Shown here piece by piece: positions 27,201 to 36,499 of a DNA stretch of 64,000 bases (the stretch's first letter is position 1; each line of letters starts with the position of its first letter). The stretch comes from Dyadobacter tibetensis Y620-1 (GTDB taxonomy: Bacteria > Bacteroidota > Bacteroidia > Cytophagales > Spirosomataceae): positions 1,176,628 to 1,240,627 of the forward strand of contig NZ_AZQN01000003.1 in the NCBI RefSeq assembly GCF_000566685.1, read 5' to 3'. Both the position numbers and the translations under genes were made by a program. The notes beneath the pieces were generated by a model. The model made no database searches and was not told the DNA's origin. It saw nothing but the letters and a program-made list of their open reading frames with translations.

Positions 27201-28718
27201 GATTGTCGCAATGCCCAATTTAACTTGTATACCAATCAGAAGAGCGCCAATAACGAAGTAATCGTCAATGTTACTGGGACCCTGCTACTGGGTCAGACGA
27301 TACGTTTTTATCGGTTTATGAATGGGCAGAAGTTGGCCGTTAATATAGCGGATGGGGCTATGGTTGCTGCAATAGATCGTCCTTTACAACAAATATTCGA
27401 ACTTTCAGGTCAAAGTGTAAACAGTAGTAATTTTACAGGCACTCCTGCTTCTTCTTCAGATTTGGGCGGAGTAACCTTGAATGGTTTCAATCCGAATATA
27501 GGAACCTATTCCTTTACCGGATCAGGGGGCGCTGGCTATCTTACACCACCTTATATTATTTTTGAAGGAGGAACATTGAATAATAATTCGTTTCCAACCT
27601 TTGCCATTGGCAACCTCACGGATGGGGTAGTTACAAGTATTACAGTGGTCTCGACCGGGAATTATTCAAAAGCACCCACGTATCTGACATTTGTAGGTGG
27701 AGGGGCTCCTACACAGGGTTTTTCTATAGTTGGAGAGGAGAAGACGGGGAGTTTTAAGATGTTGGCTGAGGCTGGTAAAAAAACACCTTTCTGGCTTAAT
27801 GATGGAGAGCTTCAGAATCCTGTATGGGTAGATCCTGCGGTTACGACCGTTTTCGATATTAAGGTTTCTAAGGGAAATGTAACTGCTACAGAATGGTCCA
27901 ACCCATCTCTTTTTATTAATAGAACTTGGGATATAACTCCAGAAACTATTTCAGCTACAAATCTGACATTCGGATTTAACCAGTCCGATGCTAACCCAGG
28001 TTTCAAATCGGATTTCCCATTAAGGTTGAATCATTTCAACAAATTAACTACCCAGTGGGAGACCGTTGGAACTGCTACCACTGCTCAAACGGGTGCAGGG
28101 ACCGACTACCAGGTAAGTTTTTCTGGAATTACCAATTTCTCGCCATTCGCTCTGGCAAATGATGAATCGGTCCTGCCTGTAACACTGCAGTCTTTTAGAG
28201 TAACCGAAATAAAGACGGAGATAAATTCAACCGTCGCGGAACTGTCTTGGAAAACCAGCGAAGAAATTAGCAGCGAGCGCTTTGTAGTACAGAGGAGTTA
28301 TAATGGGAAGTCCTGGGAAAGCATTGGGTCGGTCCTGGCCATGGGTAACACCGCGACTGGCCAGGATTATAGCTTTGAAGATAATTTTCCTCTGGTCGGT
28401 GAGAGCCTCTACCGTTTGAAAATGATCGATTTGAATGGAGAGTTCGCGTTTAGTACGATCAGAAATTTCAGGAATAGCAATCAGATACGGGCTCAGGTGT
28501 ATCCGAATCCGGCTTCTGATCGGGTACGAATCGAAAGCCCGGATTGGGATAAAGTGGTAGCACTGGAGCTTTTAGATTTAAAAGGTAATAGCGTGCGCCG
28601 TCCGCAAAAATTAGTTCTCCCGGTCCTCAAGCTGGATAATATTCAGCCTGGATTATATTTCATAAAATTGAACTATAAGGACAAAGCCCCAGAAATACAT
28701 AAAATAGTGATCGAATAA
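24228..28718 (+). CDS. Giant T9SS-secreted alginate-lyase-like protein with CBM6
   Basis: A 1496-aa multidomain surface or secreted protein. Order: signal peptide (1-25); an alginate-lyase-family alpha-toroid domain (about 30-390, opening 'FIHPGIWHKRSDLDRMKHMV'); a CBM6 module (about 485-640, 'VIQAENFDF' to 'LNHIDVVFHS'); an Ig/MBG-like repeat (about 645-727); a long Gly/Thr/Asn-rich beta-repeat region; a fibronectin-like segment (about 1320-1415); and a T9SS type A sorting domain (about 1423-1496, 'VYPNPASDRVRI'). The ATG at 24228 is chosen because it begins the signal peptide; a 24186 start would add 14 residues. It probably cleaves a uronic-acid polymer outside the cell. Confidence 0.88.
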   Translation: MKKNITVTLLWLLGAICWVAPLSAQDFIHPGIWHKRSDLDRMKHMVKANKDPWKSSFDQLVLDSKSSYTYQVQKNPSNNSLSRENPCDQCSQFESDARAAYLNSLMWYITEDQRHADKAIEILMAWSNLTNFYGGGTEPLSAGIYTSHLLNAAEIIRYTEAGWKQADIEKFENMLVYPGYSTTTVPTAAIANDQVTFYWRIYAGDPARHGNQDIIPMKSVMAMGIFMNNRTMYERGLRYISGLPHLEGDLPYAGGPPVNNFISSNEYYDEYNRSMPANPTIPEDYGYNGVLTNYIYENGQCQEASRDQSHTSLGIGTFAEAGEIAWNQGDNFYGLSDNRILLGSEYTLRYNTSYLKAYPDQPTPWEPTVESGEFIQVRDRTGRWFSKKINPYVGTDYTRWTRGNPLSHPSWEMLSAHYASRMELPEESVKWTVRSRDLAIETFGYETSGFKLDAPGWGALTYRRPALSPGDPIAMVAGQRTYGIPKLPGVIQAENFDFMLTGGEGKTFHDLTTINTGGQYRPDEAVDIAACNEGGFQVTSLEAGEWINYTVAVPTPGRYNINLRYASVMSGGGVRFEVDGVDKTGVVIVPHGASYSTGADDWKDMVVVEQLTLQAGVHSLRMFIAGVSQAFSLNHIDVVFHSALQEQTIEFAPIPSKSVGAADFDPGATASSGLTVLYTSSNQGVATIVNNQIHIVGAGVTTITALQAGNDHYQAAIAQKQDLVVSGISAGDYLSSGDMSWNGGVWNIADGNGGISGTTTSAPNTSVNVHILPGHTVTLSGSATTINTLTVEQGATLLQQSALTVSGNTIIKGQHTMSNTLSVNDFSIESTGVLESTTVAAGSVMSLNLNKSITLKIAGRLGAPKDSPANTVGSGIRIFVSGAGTTTFTGPGVCNIARLAPTGNNTTSQTIVVDMDMELRNSAGTGVASLSLQNGNVGSSVKEFVLNEGKTLSLNSYNDSGALHGGYGTVYGRTVANSSGGQMIYNIHGTMDCRNAQFNLYTNQKSANNEVIVNVTGTLLLGQTIRFYRFMNGQKLAVNIADGAMVAAIDRPLQQIFELSGQSVNSSNFTGTPASSSDLGGVTLNGFNPNIGTYSFTGSGGAGYLTPPYIIFEGGTLNNNSFPTFAIGNLTDGVVTSITVVSTGNYSKAPTYLTFVGGGAPTQGFSIVGEEKTGSFKMLAEAGKKTPFWLNDGELQNPVWVDPAVTTVFDIKVSKGNVTATEWSNPSLFINRTWDITPETISATNLTFGFNQSDANPGFKSDFPLRLNHFNKLTTQWETVGTATTAQTGAGTDYQVSFSGITNFSPFALANDESVLPVTLQSFRVTEIKTEINSTVAELSWKTSEEISSERFVVQRSYNGKSWESIGSVLAMGNTATGQDYSFEDNFPLVGESLYRLKMIDLNGEFAFSTIRNFRNSNQIRAQVYPNPASDRVRIESPDWDKVVALELLDLKGNSVRRPQKLVLPVLKLDNIQPGLYFIKLNYKDKAPEIHKIVIE

Positions 28719-28739
28719 AGGGCAATACGTACATTTGTT

Positions 28740-28772
28740 AATAGGCTGTGGGCATTGTGCTTGCAGCCTATT
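28740..28772 (+). terminator. Terminator of the giant lyase gene
   Basis: A 9-bp perfect stem AATAGGCTG/CAGCCTATT with TTATTATTAT following, 21 bases after the stop. Confidence 0.65.
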
Positions 28773-29036
28773 TATTATTATACCAATACTACTAGAAACT
28801 ATTATTGCCAGAACTAGTATTCTAAGGAACTGGTAAAGATCCATAATGGCAAGTGAAGTAGCTAATCCTGGTATTCAGGGTATCTGATCTTGGCAATTGG
28901 CCTGCTTAAATTCTAAGTGCTTTCACTTCGCCGGGGGCCGATGAGTCAATTATTTCCCTATATCCAACAGAGAATAGCTATAGCTCCAAGCAGTAAACAT
29001 GGGTCTTTGAACCATTTAAAAGGAAGAACTAAAAAA
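28773..29036. other. Intergenic region between two convergent transcription units
   Basis: Part of a 458-base gap flanked by the terminators of the giant lyase (+) and the PUL operon (-). I see nothing else in it. Confidence 0.5.
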
Positions 29037-29072
29037 ATAGCATGTCCAGCACTAAAGGCGTGAACATGCTAT
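29037..29072 (-). terminator. Terminator of the polysaccharide-utilisation operon
   Basis: A perfect 9-bp stem (29037-29045 with 29064-29072). On the minus strand it is followed by seven T, about 105 bases after the GH92 stop. Confidence 0.75.
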
Positions 29073-29176
29073 AGGGGTCGTCTGGAAACCGAAATTAAAA
29101 CAGCTGAAATCGAATTTTCTCTAGCCCATTGCGTTGTACGTCTGCATTACAAACGGCTCAATTCAGACTATCTAGA

Positions 29177-31543
29177 TCAAGGTGTCATAGAAGGCGGTGC
29201 CTGCTCTGGGGCACTTCCCCATGTTTTATTGGGACTTTCCCCGACAGATAGTTTCATATTTCCTCCTTTGGTCAGCGTTTCGTGCAGAATCCAGGGCTGA
29301 TTAAGGTTGGATCCATTTAATGAAGCATTCTGTATATAAATGGCCCCTTTAGCTCCCTTTAAGTTCTTTTCGATTGTAAACGTTTTTCCTGAATAATATT
29401 TAGGATTGAGCTTGATGGTCACCTTGTCAAACAGGGGAGTAGTAACTTCATAAAAAGGTTGTTCACTGGTGCCTCCGTTGGTAGAAAAAATTCCAATTTT
29501 AAGCAGTACAGCCAACGAACCCATCAAACCCTGATCCTCGTCTCCACTATAGCCGTATTGCGGAGAGAGGTCGCTATATACTTTTTCAATAACTTGCTGC
29601 GTCCAATACTGTGTAAGCCAGGGCGCTCCCGAATAATTGAACAAATAGGCCGTCTGCATGCAAGGCTGATTTCCATAGTTGATATATACTTTTCTATTAT
29701 GCTCAAGTGTTTCCCCCGCATGATTTTTCCCGGATACAAAGTCATGTTTCTGAGCATATTCAAAGGATTGATTTAGCTTGTTATTGAAGGCCTCTTTGCC
29801 GCCCATTAGGCCAATTAGTCCTTTTAGATCGTGAGGTACAAACCAAGTATATTGGGCTGCATTTCCTTCTACCCAGCCATTCATATACCGTAATATATCT
29901 ACTGGTTGTGTCCATTGCCCTAAACTATCCCGGGTCCACATCCATCCTATATCTTTATTATAAATGTTTTGATAGTTTAATGCCCTTTTCGAAAAGCTTT
30001 GAAAATCCTCGGTCTTCCCAAGCTTTTTTGCCAGCTGCGCCAGGGCATAATCCTGATAGGCGTATTCCAACGTTTGAGCCGAACCATCTTGATGGCCTCC
30101 ATAGCGCTTTTTACTCAAAGGGTGGGGGATATAGCCTTTTTCTATATAACTTTCGATACCTCCTCCTTTGAAGGTGGTATGCTCGTAGCCAGCTTTACTC
30201 ATCATGCCTCCTGGTAAATGATTTTTTACAAGCCCTTTGTAGGCCTTTTCAATATCAAAACCACGAATTCCTTTCAGGTAGGCACTGGTTATGAAAGGGG
30301 TAGAGGAAGCTCCTGTCATTACATAAGTATAATTCCCTCCAGAGGGACCCCGAGGTATAAGTCCGCCGTCGTCATACATCATCAACATCGATTGAACAAA
30401 AGACTCCGTGACTTCCGGATAAACCAGGTGCCATAACGTATTCAATGACCACTGTGCTCCCCAGAAAGAATCAGAATTATGGTGGGTAAACAGGGGTTTG
30501 CCTGCTTTATCCAGGGGGATTTGTTTTGTTTTTGGCGTGTCGCCAGTATTATCCGTGTATTTTCCATTAGCATCGCTGATGATACGTCTGCCTTGTAAAG
30601 CGTGCCACAGATCGGTATAAAAGCGTTTCTGCTGGGTATCGGTACCTCCTTCTATCTGGATACGCCCTAACTTTTCGTTCCACTCAGCCCTGGCGTCTGC
30701 TACCACCCGGTCAAAGTCCCAGTGATTAAGTTCTGTGTCTAAGTTCAGCTTAGACTGCTCTTCGCTCACATAGGAAATGGCCACCTTCATTTTTCTGACT
30801 TCATCCTTTTTTGTGGTAAAGCTTAGATACGCCCCTATCTTTTCTCCCTGAATGGATTTGCTAACTCCTTTTAGCGATCCGTGCTGCCAGGTATTAAAGG
30901 AATCAAATGGCTTATCGAACATTGCCGTAAAGTACACCTTTACTGGTTTTGGCCGCCGGCTGGTGGCAGCCATGATGGCGTAGCCACTAATCTCCTTATC
31001 ACTAATCATCCGTATGCTGCCTCCCTCCTGTTCTGAGGGACCTAATACGGTAGTTAGATCAAAAAGTATATGGCTTTGGGCGGAAGCAGGAAAGGTGTAA
31101 CGATGAAAGCCTACACGAGTTGTAGAAGTAAGCTCCGCCTGGATCTGGTAATCGTCCAATACTACCTTATGGTAGCCTGGCTTGGCGATCTCTTTGTCAT
31201 GCGAATATCGGGATTTATAAGCCTCAGGGCCCTGATGCCCCTTAAATTCACCTGTTGAAGGCATCACAGGGATGCCCGATAATTGCCAGGCATGGATATG
31301 GCTGAATGCGCGTATATATGGTTCGTCGTAGCGATATCCCGAATTCCATGCTCCGTTCAGGACCATGTCCGGGCTCAGATTGACCATACCAAAAGGTCTT
31401 GTAGCCGAGCTGAAGAAGAACCAACGCGAATTGGCTGAGTCTACAAAGGGATTGACCAGATCCACTGGTTCCTGCCTGGCCTTAAAGGAAAATAGGAAAA
31501 GGGTTAAACATACTAAACCAAAATGGTACGTCTTTCGAAACAT
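29177..31543 (-). CDS. GH92-family glycosidase, divergent subfamily
   Basis: A 788-aa exported protein (signal peptide about 1-22). GH92 features: N-terminal beta-sandwich with 'VNPFVDSANSRW' and 'RPFGMVNLSPDM', then an (alpha/alpha)6 barrel with 'VEGNAAQYTWFVPHD', whose Glu matches the usual catalytic acid, and 'SGDEDQGLMGSLAVL'. Known members are Ca-dependent exo-alpha-mannosidases. The usual SHTH-LSGxG stretch reads here 'FSHIHAWQLSGIPVMP', so substrate choice may differ. It is last in the operon, 58 bases after the heparinase-like gene. Alternative: an enzyme acting on another axial sugar exposed by the lyase. Confidence 0.87.
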   Translation of the reverse strand: MFRKTYHFGLVCLTLFLFSFKARQEPVDLVNPFVDSANSRWFFFSSATRPFGMVNLSPDMVLNGAWNSGYRYDEPYIRAFSHIHAWQLSGIPVMPSTGEFKGHQGPEAYKSRYSHDKEIAKPGYHKVVLDDYQIQAELTSTTRVGFHRYTFPASAQSHILFDLTTVLGPSEQEGGSIRMISDKEISGYAIMAATSRRPKPVKVYFTAMFDKPFDSFNTWQHGSLKGVSKSIQGEKIGAYLSFTTKKDEVRKMKVAISYVSEEQSKLNLDTELNHWDFDRVVADARAEWNEKLGRIQIEGGTDTQQKRFYTDLWHALQGRRIISDANGKYTDNTGDTPKTKQIPLDKAGKPLFTHHNSDSFWGAQWSLNTLWHLVYPEVTESFVQSMLMMYDDGGLIPRGPSGGNYTYVMTGASSTPFITSAYLKGIRGFDIEKAYKGLVKNHLPGGMMSKAGYEHTTFKGGGIESYIEKGYIPHPLSKKRYGGHQDGSAQTLEYAYQDYALAQLAKKLGKTEDFQSFSKRALNYQNIYNKDIGWMWTRDSLGQWTQPVDILRYMNGWVEGNAAQYTWFVPHDLKGLIGLMGGKEAFNNKLNQSFEYAQKHDFVSGKNHAGETLEHNRKVYINYGNQPCMQTAYLFNYSGAPWLTQYWTQQVIEKVYSDLSPQYGYSGDEDQGLMGSLAVLLKIGIFSTNGGTSEQPFYEVTTPLFDKVTIKLNPKYYSGKTFTIEKNLKGAKGAIYIQNASLNGSNLNQPWILHETLTKGGNMKLSVGESPNKTWGSAPEQAPPSMTP

Positions 31544-31601
31544 GGTTAATGGGGTTTTGGATGATATGATGTATAGATTAGTTAAAGGGAATACGAGGGA
31601 A

Positions 31602-34391
31602 TTATTCGGTACTAAGATTTAGTTCAGCGAAGTCGATAGCCTGGCTTATCCTGTATTCCAGGTGCCCGGGCTTCTGCCGGCTGGGTGTGGCGCCAATTTT
31701 CTCTAATATTTCGCCATTACGGTAGGTGAATAGCAAAGGGTAGTGCTCTCCTCCGGGATCAGGAATCCGTAATAGAATTGGCTGGTCGACTTCCAAGCGG
31801 TAACCCTGGGGGCTCTTCTCAAGACTTCCCGTAAAAGAACTACCTAGTGCATGCATACTCCAACCTTGATAATCAATCTGATAGGTGTCTGCTGCAAATA
31901 TAAACTGGGCACCAGCGTCGCCGTGCTTGTGGCGTATTACTGACAACAGCCCTTTTTGGTAAAAATCTTTCTGTTGTTCAATCCTGTTACTATTCGATAG
32001 GCAGGTGATAATATCTGATATTTCCCCTTCCATCAGGACCCGTGCCTGGGGGCTTTCGGATGCATATTCTACGGTACGAATGGGGTTCAGCGAATCTTTT
32101 ATGGTGGGATTATAAAGCACCGTAAAAGGGTTTTGCCAAGCCGCCGTACGACGTTGGACAATCAGGGTAGGGATAGAGTCCTGAAGCATAGCCCTGGGTG
32201 CCGTGCCTTCAGACAGTGCATTTGATGGGGGAGACAGCGCCGTAAAGATACGTTGATTGTCTGCGCCTTTAATCCATAGATTCATCAGAAGCTCAGGTGC
32301 GCCGTCGACGGCCAGACTAAACTCCGCTCGAAGGGGCAGGTTGCCGGCAAGTCCCTTTTTCCGTGAAAGGTATTGATAAGCTTTGAGATCGCCTGCCTCT
32401 AGGCCCAGCTCGCTAGCCGGTTCGAGTGTATATGCTTGCTGATCCATCCCTATCATGCTGAGTCTTTGACCTATATTATGATAAATATAGTCGTGTCTTT
32501 GCTTGGCTTCAGTTCGAACCTCCGAGCGGAAGACATCAAGCAAATAGCCATGGCCACTCGGTGTTTGGATAAGGATGGTAGTTCTTTGCTGGTCGGCCTG
32601 GGTAGCTGGTTCACTGAAAGACATCTGAGCAAAGGAAATTTTGTCGAATCCAGGCTTCGGACGATTAGCCTCAGGATAATGAGCATCCAGGGTAAAGGGA
32701 TGTTGCCCTCGCATGGCAGCGTGTCCCGACTTCCCATTTACGACTACCGTATTATGAGCGGGAAATTGTGCATAATAATCCCGGTGGTCCGGATGCCAGT
32801 AACTGGGGCCCTTCCCCATATCAGGCCCCATGACATAGCCATTAGCAAAAAATTCTAAGGCTATACCATTTGCATGGGCATGGTTGCCATAGGAACCTAC
32901 CGTGGCGGCCATGAGGCCTCCTTTTACCTGTGTCATACGTTGGATAAATAGGCTGACGTTTGGAGCATAAAAGGTGGGAGTCGTCAGCAGGTCTATACTG
33001 GCAGGTGCATCGGTTTCTGGAAGCTGATCCACATAAAAGAAAAGGTCGAACAGGTCATGGGCTTTCCTTTGATATTGCCCCTGTTGAATAGACCTGTTTA
33101 GCATTGCGGCTATCTGCTTCTCCTTGTCAGTTTCCTTATGCTTTTGATAATTGCTGATCATCAATTCAAAAGTTGCCGGGGGGATGGAGCTATGCCGGGT
33201 ATCTCCGAAGCCGACCGTATAGCCGCTTGGAAATAAGTACTGAAAAGAGGCCCAGACCGATTTTTCGATAATTGGATAGCTTTTAAGCTCATTATTTCCG
33301 GTATGGTGGGCCAGCAGGGTTAGTATGTGCAGAATGGACTCCGTAACATGTAATGAATAAGCTGGCGACTCAGGCCATATACCCGTTTCTTGATCGTATA
33401 CCCGAATCGATTCCTGGATAGCCAGTTGCCGGTCGGTAGAGGTTTTGAAAATGTGATCGAGGAAATATTGCCTACCCTGTCCATTGTCATATTTAGAATT
33501 TTCATCCAATAATAATGCTACATACATCAAAAAATTGGCCTGAAAAAGATTCCAGTTATTATCTGCTACCCCATTTTTAATAATTTGGTTGCCCCATTTC
33601 TGAAATACTGAAATGGTTTGGGGCCGATTGGCGATTTCTAAATAGTCATGTAAAAAATCATAGATCAATGCCAGTGGAATCAGGCTTTTTTCGTGTATGA
33701 CTTCGAAAGTAGCTAGGCCAATGATGTCTTGTTGGTGCGTTTTATCCAGATCGATGGGAGCCTGCCGGTGATACATACCATTGATATAGGTTTGAAATAT
33801 GGGCTGCGCAAATTGGGCATATGTTTTCTCTCCAGTGAGCCAATACAAAAAGGCGGCATCCTGGGCCAGAAGTAAAATCGTATGATTAATTCCCTCAATA
33901 ATATTGCCCGATGCACTGGGATGAATCCATTCAGGTTCACCGGTTTTTTTATTGATTAGGCGAACTCCTCTTTTGTCGTCCTGATAAGGAATTATATCTT
34001 CTAAACGGGGCGCGCGATAGTCTGAAGCCCAGTCCCTACTGCCCGAAAACCGAACCGTGGGAACAGGTGCATCACCCGCAGAATGCGAAAATTTGCCCCC
34101 CTTCACAAAGACCTGGTTATGTCTCGTATTCCAGTTCATTTGTAATCTGGATACCAGCCAGGTTGTATCAGCCTTCCAATAAGCCATATAGGGCTTTAAC
34201 TTTGATTGCAGAGATTCTACGTACTTTGCTTTCCATTTGGTCCCTTCCAGCGATTTTAAGAATGAATCTTTTTGATCGTAGTGGATTAGAATGCGTGGGT
34301 GGTTTTCGGAAGAGGCTTGAGCTAGAACCGGTAAGGTTTTAGCCCATACGGCCATTACAAAAAGACAGGATAAGGCATAGCTACTTTTCAT
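31602..34391 (-). CDS. Heparinase II/III-family polysaccharide lyase
   Basis: A 929-aa exported protein: signal peptide about 1-25, N-terminal alpha-toroid (about 60-440) and C-terminal beta-sheet domains starting near 480. The conserved lyase region 'GSYGNHAHANGIALEFFANG' and 'QFPAHNTVVVNG' marks the heparinase II/III fold. Such enzymes cleave uronic-acid-containing polysaccharides by beta-elimination; the exact family (PL12, 15, 17, 21 and others) cannot be fixed here. An earlier ATG at 34442 would place 17 extra residues before a good signal peptide, so 34391 is preferred. It is longer than many relatives. It lies between SusD and GH92 in the operon, probably periplasmic. Confidence 0.87.
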   Translation of the reverse strand: MKSSYALSCLFVMAVWAKTLPVLAQASSENHPRILIHYDQKDSFLKSLEGTKWKAKYVESLQSKLKPYMAYWKADTTWLVSRLQMNWNTRHNQVFVKGGKFSHSAGDAPVPTVRFSGSRDWASDYRAPRLEDIIPYQDDKRGVRLINKKTGEPEWIHPSASGNIIEGINHTILLLAQDAAFLYWLTGEKTYAQFAQPIFQTYINGMYHRQAPIDLDKTHQQDIIGLATFEVIHEKSLIPLALIYDFLHDYLEIANRPQTISVFQKWGNQIIKNGVADNNWNLFQANFLMYVALLLDENSKYDNGQGRQYFLDHIFKTSTDRQLAIQESIRVYDQETGIWPESPAYSLHVTESILHILTLLAHHTGNNELKSYPIIEKSVWASFQYLFPSGYTVGFGDTRHSSIPPATFELMISNYQKHKETDKEKQIAAMLNRSIQQGQYQRKAHDLFDLFFYVDQLPETDAPASIDLLTTPTFYAPNVSLFIQRMTQVKGGLMAATVGSYGNHAHANGIALEFFANGYVMGPDMGKGPSYWHPDHRDYYAQFPAHNTVVVNGKSGHAAMRGQHPFTLDAHYPEANRPKPGFDKISFAQMSFSEPATQADQQRTTILIQTPSGHGYLLDVFRSEVRTEAKQRHDYIYHNIGQRLSMIGMDQQAYTLEPASELGLEAGDLKAYQYLSRKKGLAGNLPLRAEFSLAVDGAPELLMNLWIKGADNQRIFTALSPPSNALSEGTAPRAMLQDSIPTLIVQRRTAAWQNPFTVLYNPTIKDSLNPIRTVEYASESPQARVLMEGEISDIITCLSNSNRIEQQKDFYQKGLLSVIRHKHGDAGAQFIFAADTYQIDYQGWSMHALGSSFTGSLEKSPQGYRLEVDQPILLRIPDPGGEHYPLLFTYRNGEILEKIGATPSRQKPGHLEYRISQAIDFAELNLSTE

Positions 34392-34543
34392 CGAGATGGT
34401 ATGAACAAGACTGATTATGAAATAAAAATGACCGGCGATCATAGATTACCAGCCATTTTAACTAACCTTTAAATCGATTTCAGGAAGTTGCTTGCTGCAG
34501 TCGCCATAGAAGGAACCGAATACGCCAAACTTCCTTCAGTGGT

Positions 34544-34581
34544 ATGTACATCTTGTGGTATATTTACCGCAAGATGTACAT
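34544..34581 (-). other. Strong intercistronic hairpin between susD and the lyase gene
   Basis: A 17-bp stem with one G-T pair (34544-34560 with 34565-34581) and a 4-base loop in the 278-base susD-lyase gap. On the minus strand no T-run follows, so it is better read as a partial terminator or a 3'-end stabiliser that raises SusCD over the enzymes. Confidence 0.55.
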
Positions 34582-34669
34582 GATAGTTTATTGTTTTTTT
34601 GTGAAAAGGTTTTATTTAATTGATTTTGACAAGTGGGAATGAGCGCATTTTCAATTGTGCAATCGTTAA

Positions 34670-36481
34670 TTAATAGCCTTCATTTTGTGGAATAACCGAC
34701 GAGGCACGATCGAGCTCCTGCTGAGGAATGGGTCGTAACAAATGGAACGAAGCGATTTTATTACTAATTCTAGTCCAGGGGTTCATCGCTTTAGCCCTTT
34801 CAATTAGCTTGTTGGTTCTTTTAAGGTCGTACCAGCGCATTCCCTCGGCTAAGAGTTCCCTTCCGCGTTCATCCAATATCATATCGATGGTGAGGCCACC
34901 TGCTTCGGCTCTATAAGACTTGCTGGCCAGAGAGGCATAGTCACCAGGAACTGCAGCACCCATAGGGATTTTGCCTGCGTTGGTGCCGAGAGCCCGATCC
35001 ACGATTTTGTTATAATAGACATCGGGAGTACCTAGTTTTGCTCCAGTGGCTCCTTTAAGGATGGCTTCTGCGGCGATCAGGTAGGCCTCGGCCGACCTGA
35101 ACAAAATAAAATCTAAGGTGCCATAAGCATCACCATAGGGAATGCCTGGCTGCCAAAATTTCCACATCATAGGATATTTCTGCTGCACATGGTAAGCCGA
35201 CTGAGCGCTGATGGCAAACTGATCGGTATTGAGTACAGCATATCTTTTCGTTCCTCCTACATCGATACCTTTCTCGGATTCGGTGGCGGGCCTGTTCCAG
35301 GGGCTGAAATAGACCACCGTGTCGCCTACGGCAATATCAATTTTTAATGTAGAATTTCCCAAGACCGGTTTGAAATCCTTCACAGGCTGAAGCGCATAAA
35401 GTGCGTCTACGAAATTATGAGCATACCTGGTATCGAGTTGGGGGTCGTAGAGCCGATATGCGCTGGGGCTTACCGTATAGTCGTTCAGATGACGATTATA
35501 ATCACTGGAGCGTCCCTTGGACCCAGGAATATCCTCAGCCCCGCTACCAAAAATCGAGTGCGCATTATTTCCCCCATCATAGGTGAGTACATCTTCACTG
35601 TATTGCACAGCAAACACGATCTCGGGATTCCTGTCATTCTGAGTAGGGAAGGTCTCTTTCAGAGGATTTTTAGAGTGCTTGGGAAAAAGATCAGTATATT
35701 TCGCAGTCAAGGGATAGGCCTCGATAACCTTATCGGCATAGGATAGAGCCAGGTTGAAGTCGTTGCTACTACCTCCTAAAGCGTTATTGAAGTTCCAGCC
35801 GCGGGTAAGGTATACACGGGCCAATAAAAACTGCGCAGCACCTTTCGTTACACGGCCATAGTCTGTGGCGGTTACAGGAAGAACCTGTTCGGCTTCAGTC
35901 AGATCTTTTATGATTTGGCTATACACCTGAGCCGAAGGGACCCGGGTTACTTCTTTACTATAGGTTGTCGACTCTTCCAAAGGCATGGGCACATCGCCAA
36001 ACTGCTGCACCAGGTGAAAATAGCTGTATGCCCTTAAAAATTTAGCCTCAGAGAGTCTAACCTGTTTTAAGGATTCTGCCATGCCCTGTATATCCTTTGC
36101 CCGGCTTATCGCGGTATTAGTACGCCCGATTTGCTGATACAAGAGCGTCCAGAAAGCATTGACACTCCCATTGGAAGAATTGAAACGGACATCATATTGG
36201 TTAAGCGCATCACCGGTATTGCCCGCTGTAGCTTTATGCCAGCCCTCATTGGTAAACAAATCGGTACCTTCAAAAACCAGATCCCGCTGTTCGGTGATCT
36301 TCCTTAATAGGGGATAGCATGCCTTGACGAGGTCTTCATATCCGGCTGCATCTATAAAATAACTATCGGCAGTTTGAGTTGACACGGGATTCTCATCTAG
36401 AAAACCCTGGCATCCTCCCAGCATAAGTAGGCCCATGATACCAAAGGTGGCCAACTTTTTAGATTTTAATATATTAGTCAT
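34670..36481 (-). CDS. SusD/RagB-type nutrient-binding outer-membrane lipoprotein
   Basis: A 603-aa protein with a clear lipobox ('LLMLGGC', Cys about 24) and the family's opening 'FLDENPVSTQTADSYF'. TPR-like helices fill about 60-330 and the C-terminal part ends with the typical 'ILDERGRELLAEGMRWYDLKR' and 'LRPIPQQELDR' motifs. SusD lids cover SusC barrels and bind the oligosaccharide. It starts 18 bases after susC, fully operonic. Confidence 0.96.
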   Translation of the reverse strand: MTNILKSKKLATFGIMGLLMLGGCQGFLDENPVSTQTADSYFIDAAGYEDLVKACYPLLRKITEQRDLVFEGTDLFTNEGWHKATAGNTGDALNQYDVRFNSSNGSVNAFWTLLYQQIGRTNTAISRAKDIQGMAESLKQVRLSEAKFLRAYSYFHLVQQFGDVPMPLEESTTYSKEVTRVPSAQVYSQIIKDLTEAEQVLPVTATDYGRVTKGAAQFLLARVYLTRGWNFNNALGGSSNDFNLALSYADKVIEAYPLTAKYTDLFPKHSKNPLKETFPTQNDRNPEIVFAVQYSEDVLTYDGGNNAHSIFGSGAEDIPGSKGRSSDYNRHLNDYTVSPSAYRLYDPQLDTRYAHNFVDALYALQPVKDFKPVLGNSTLKIDIAVGDTVVYFSPWNRPATESEKGIDVGGTKRYAVLNTDQFAISAQSAYHVQQKYPMMWKFWQPGIPYGDAYGTLDFILFRSAEAYLIAAEAILKGATGAKLGTPDVYYNKIVDRALGTNAGKIPMGAAVPGDYASLASKSYRAEAGGLTIDMILDERGRELLAEGMRWYDLKRTNKLIERAKAMNPWTRISNKIASFHLLRPIPQQELDRASSVIPQNEGY

Positions 36482-36499
36482 GAGAATGATATTTTAGGA

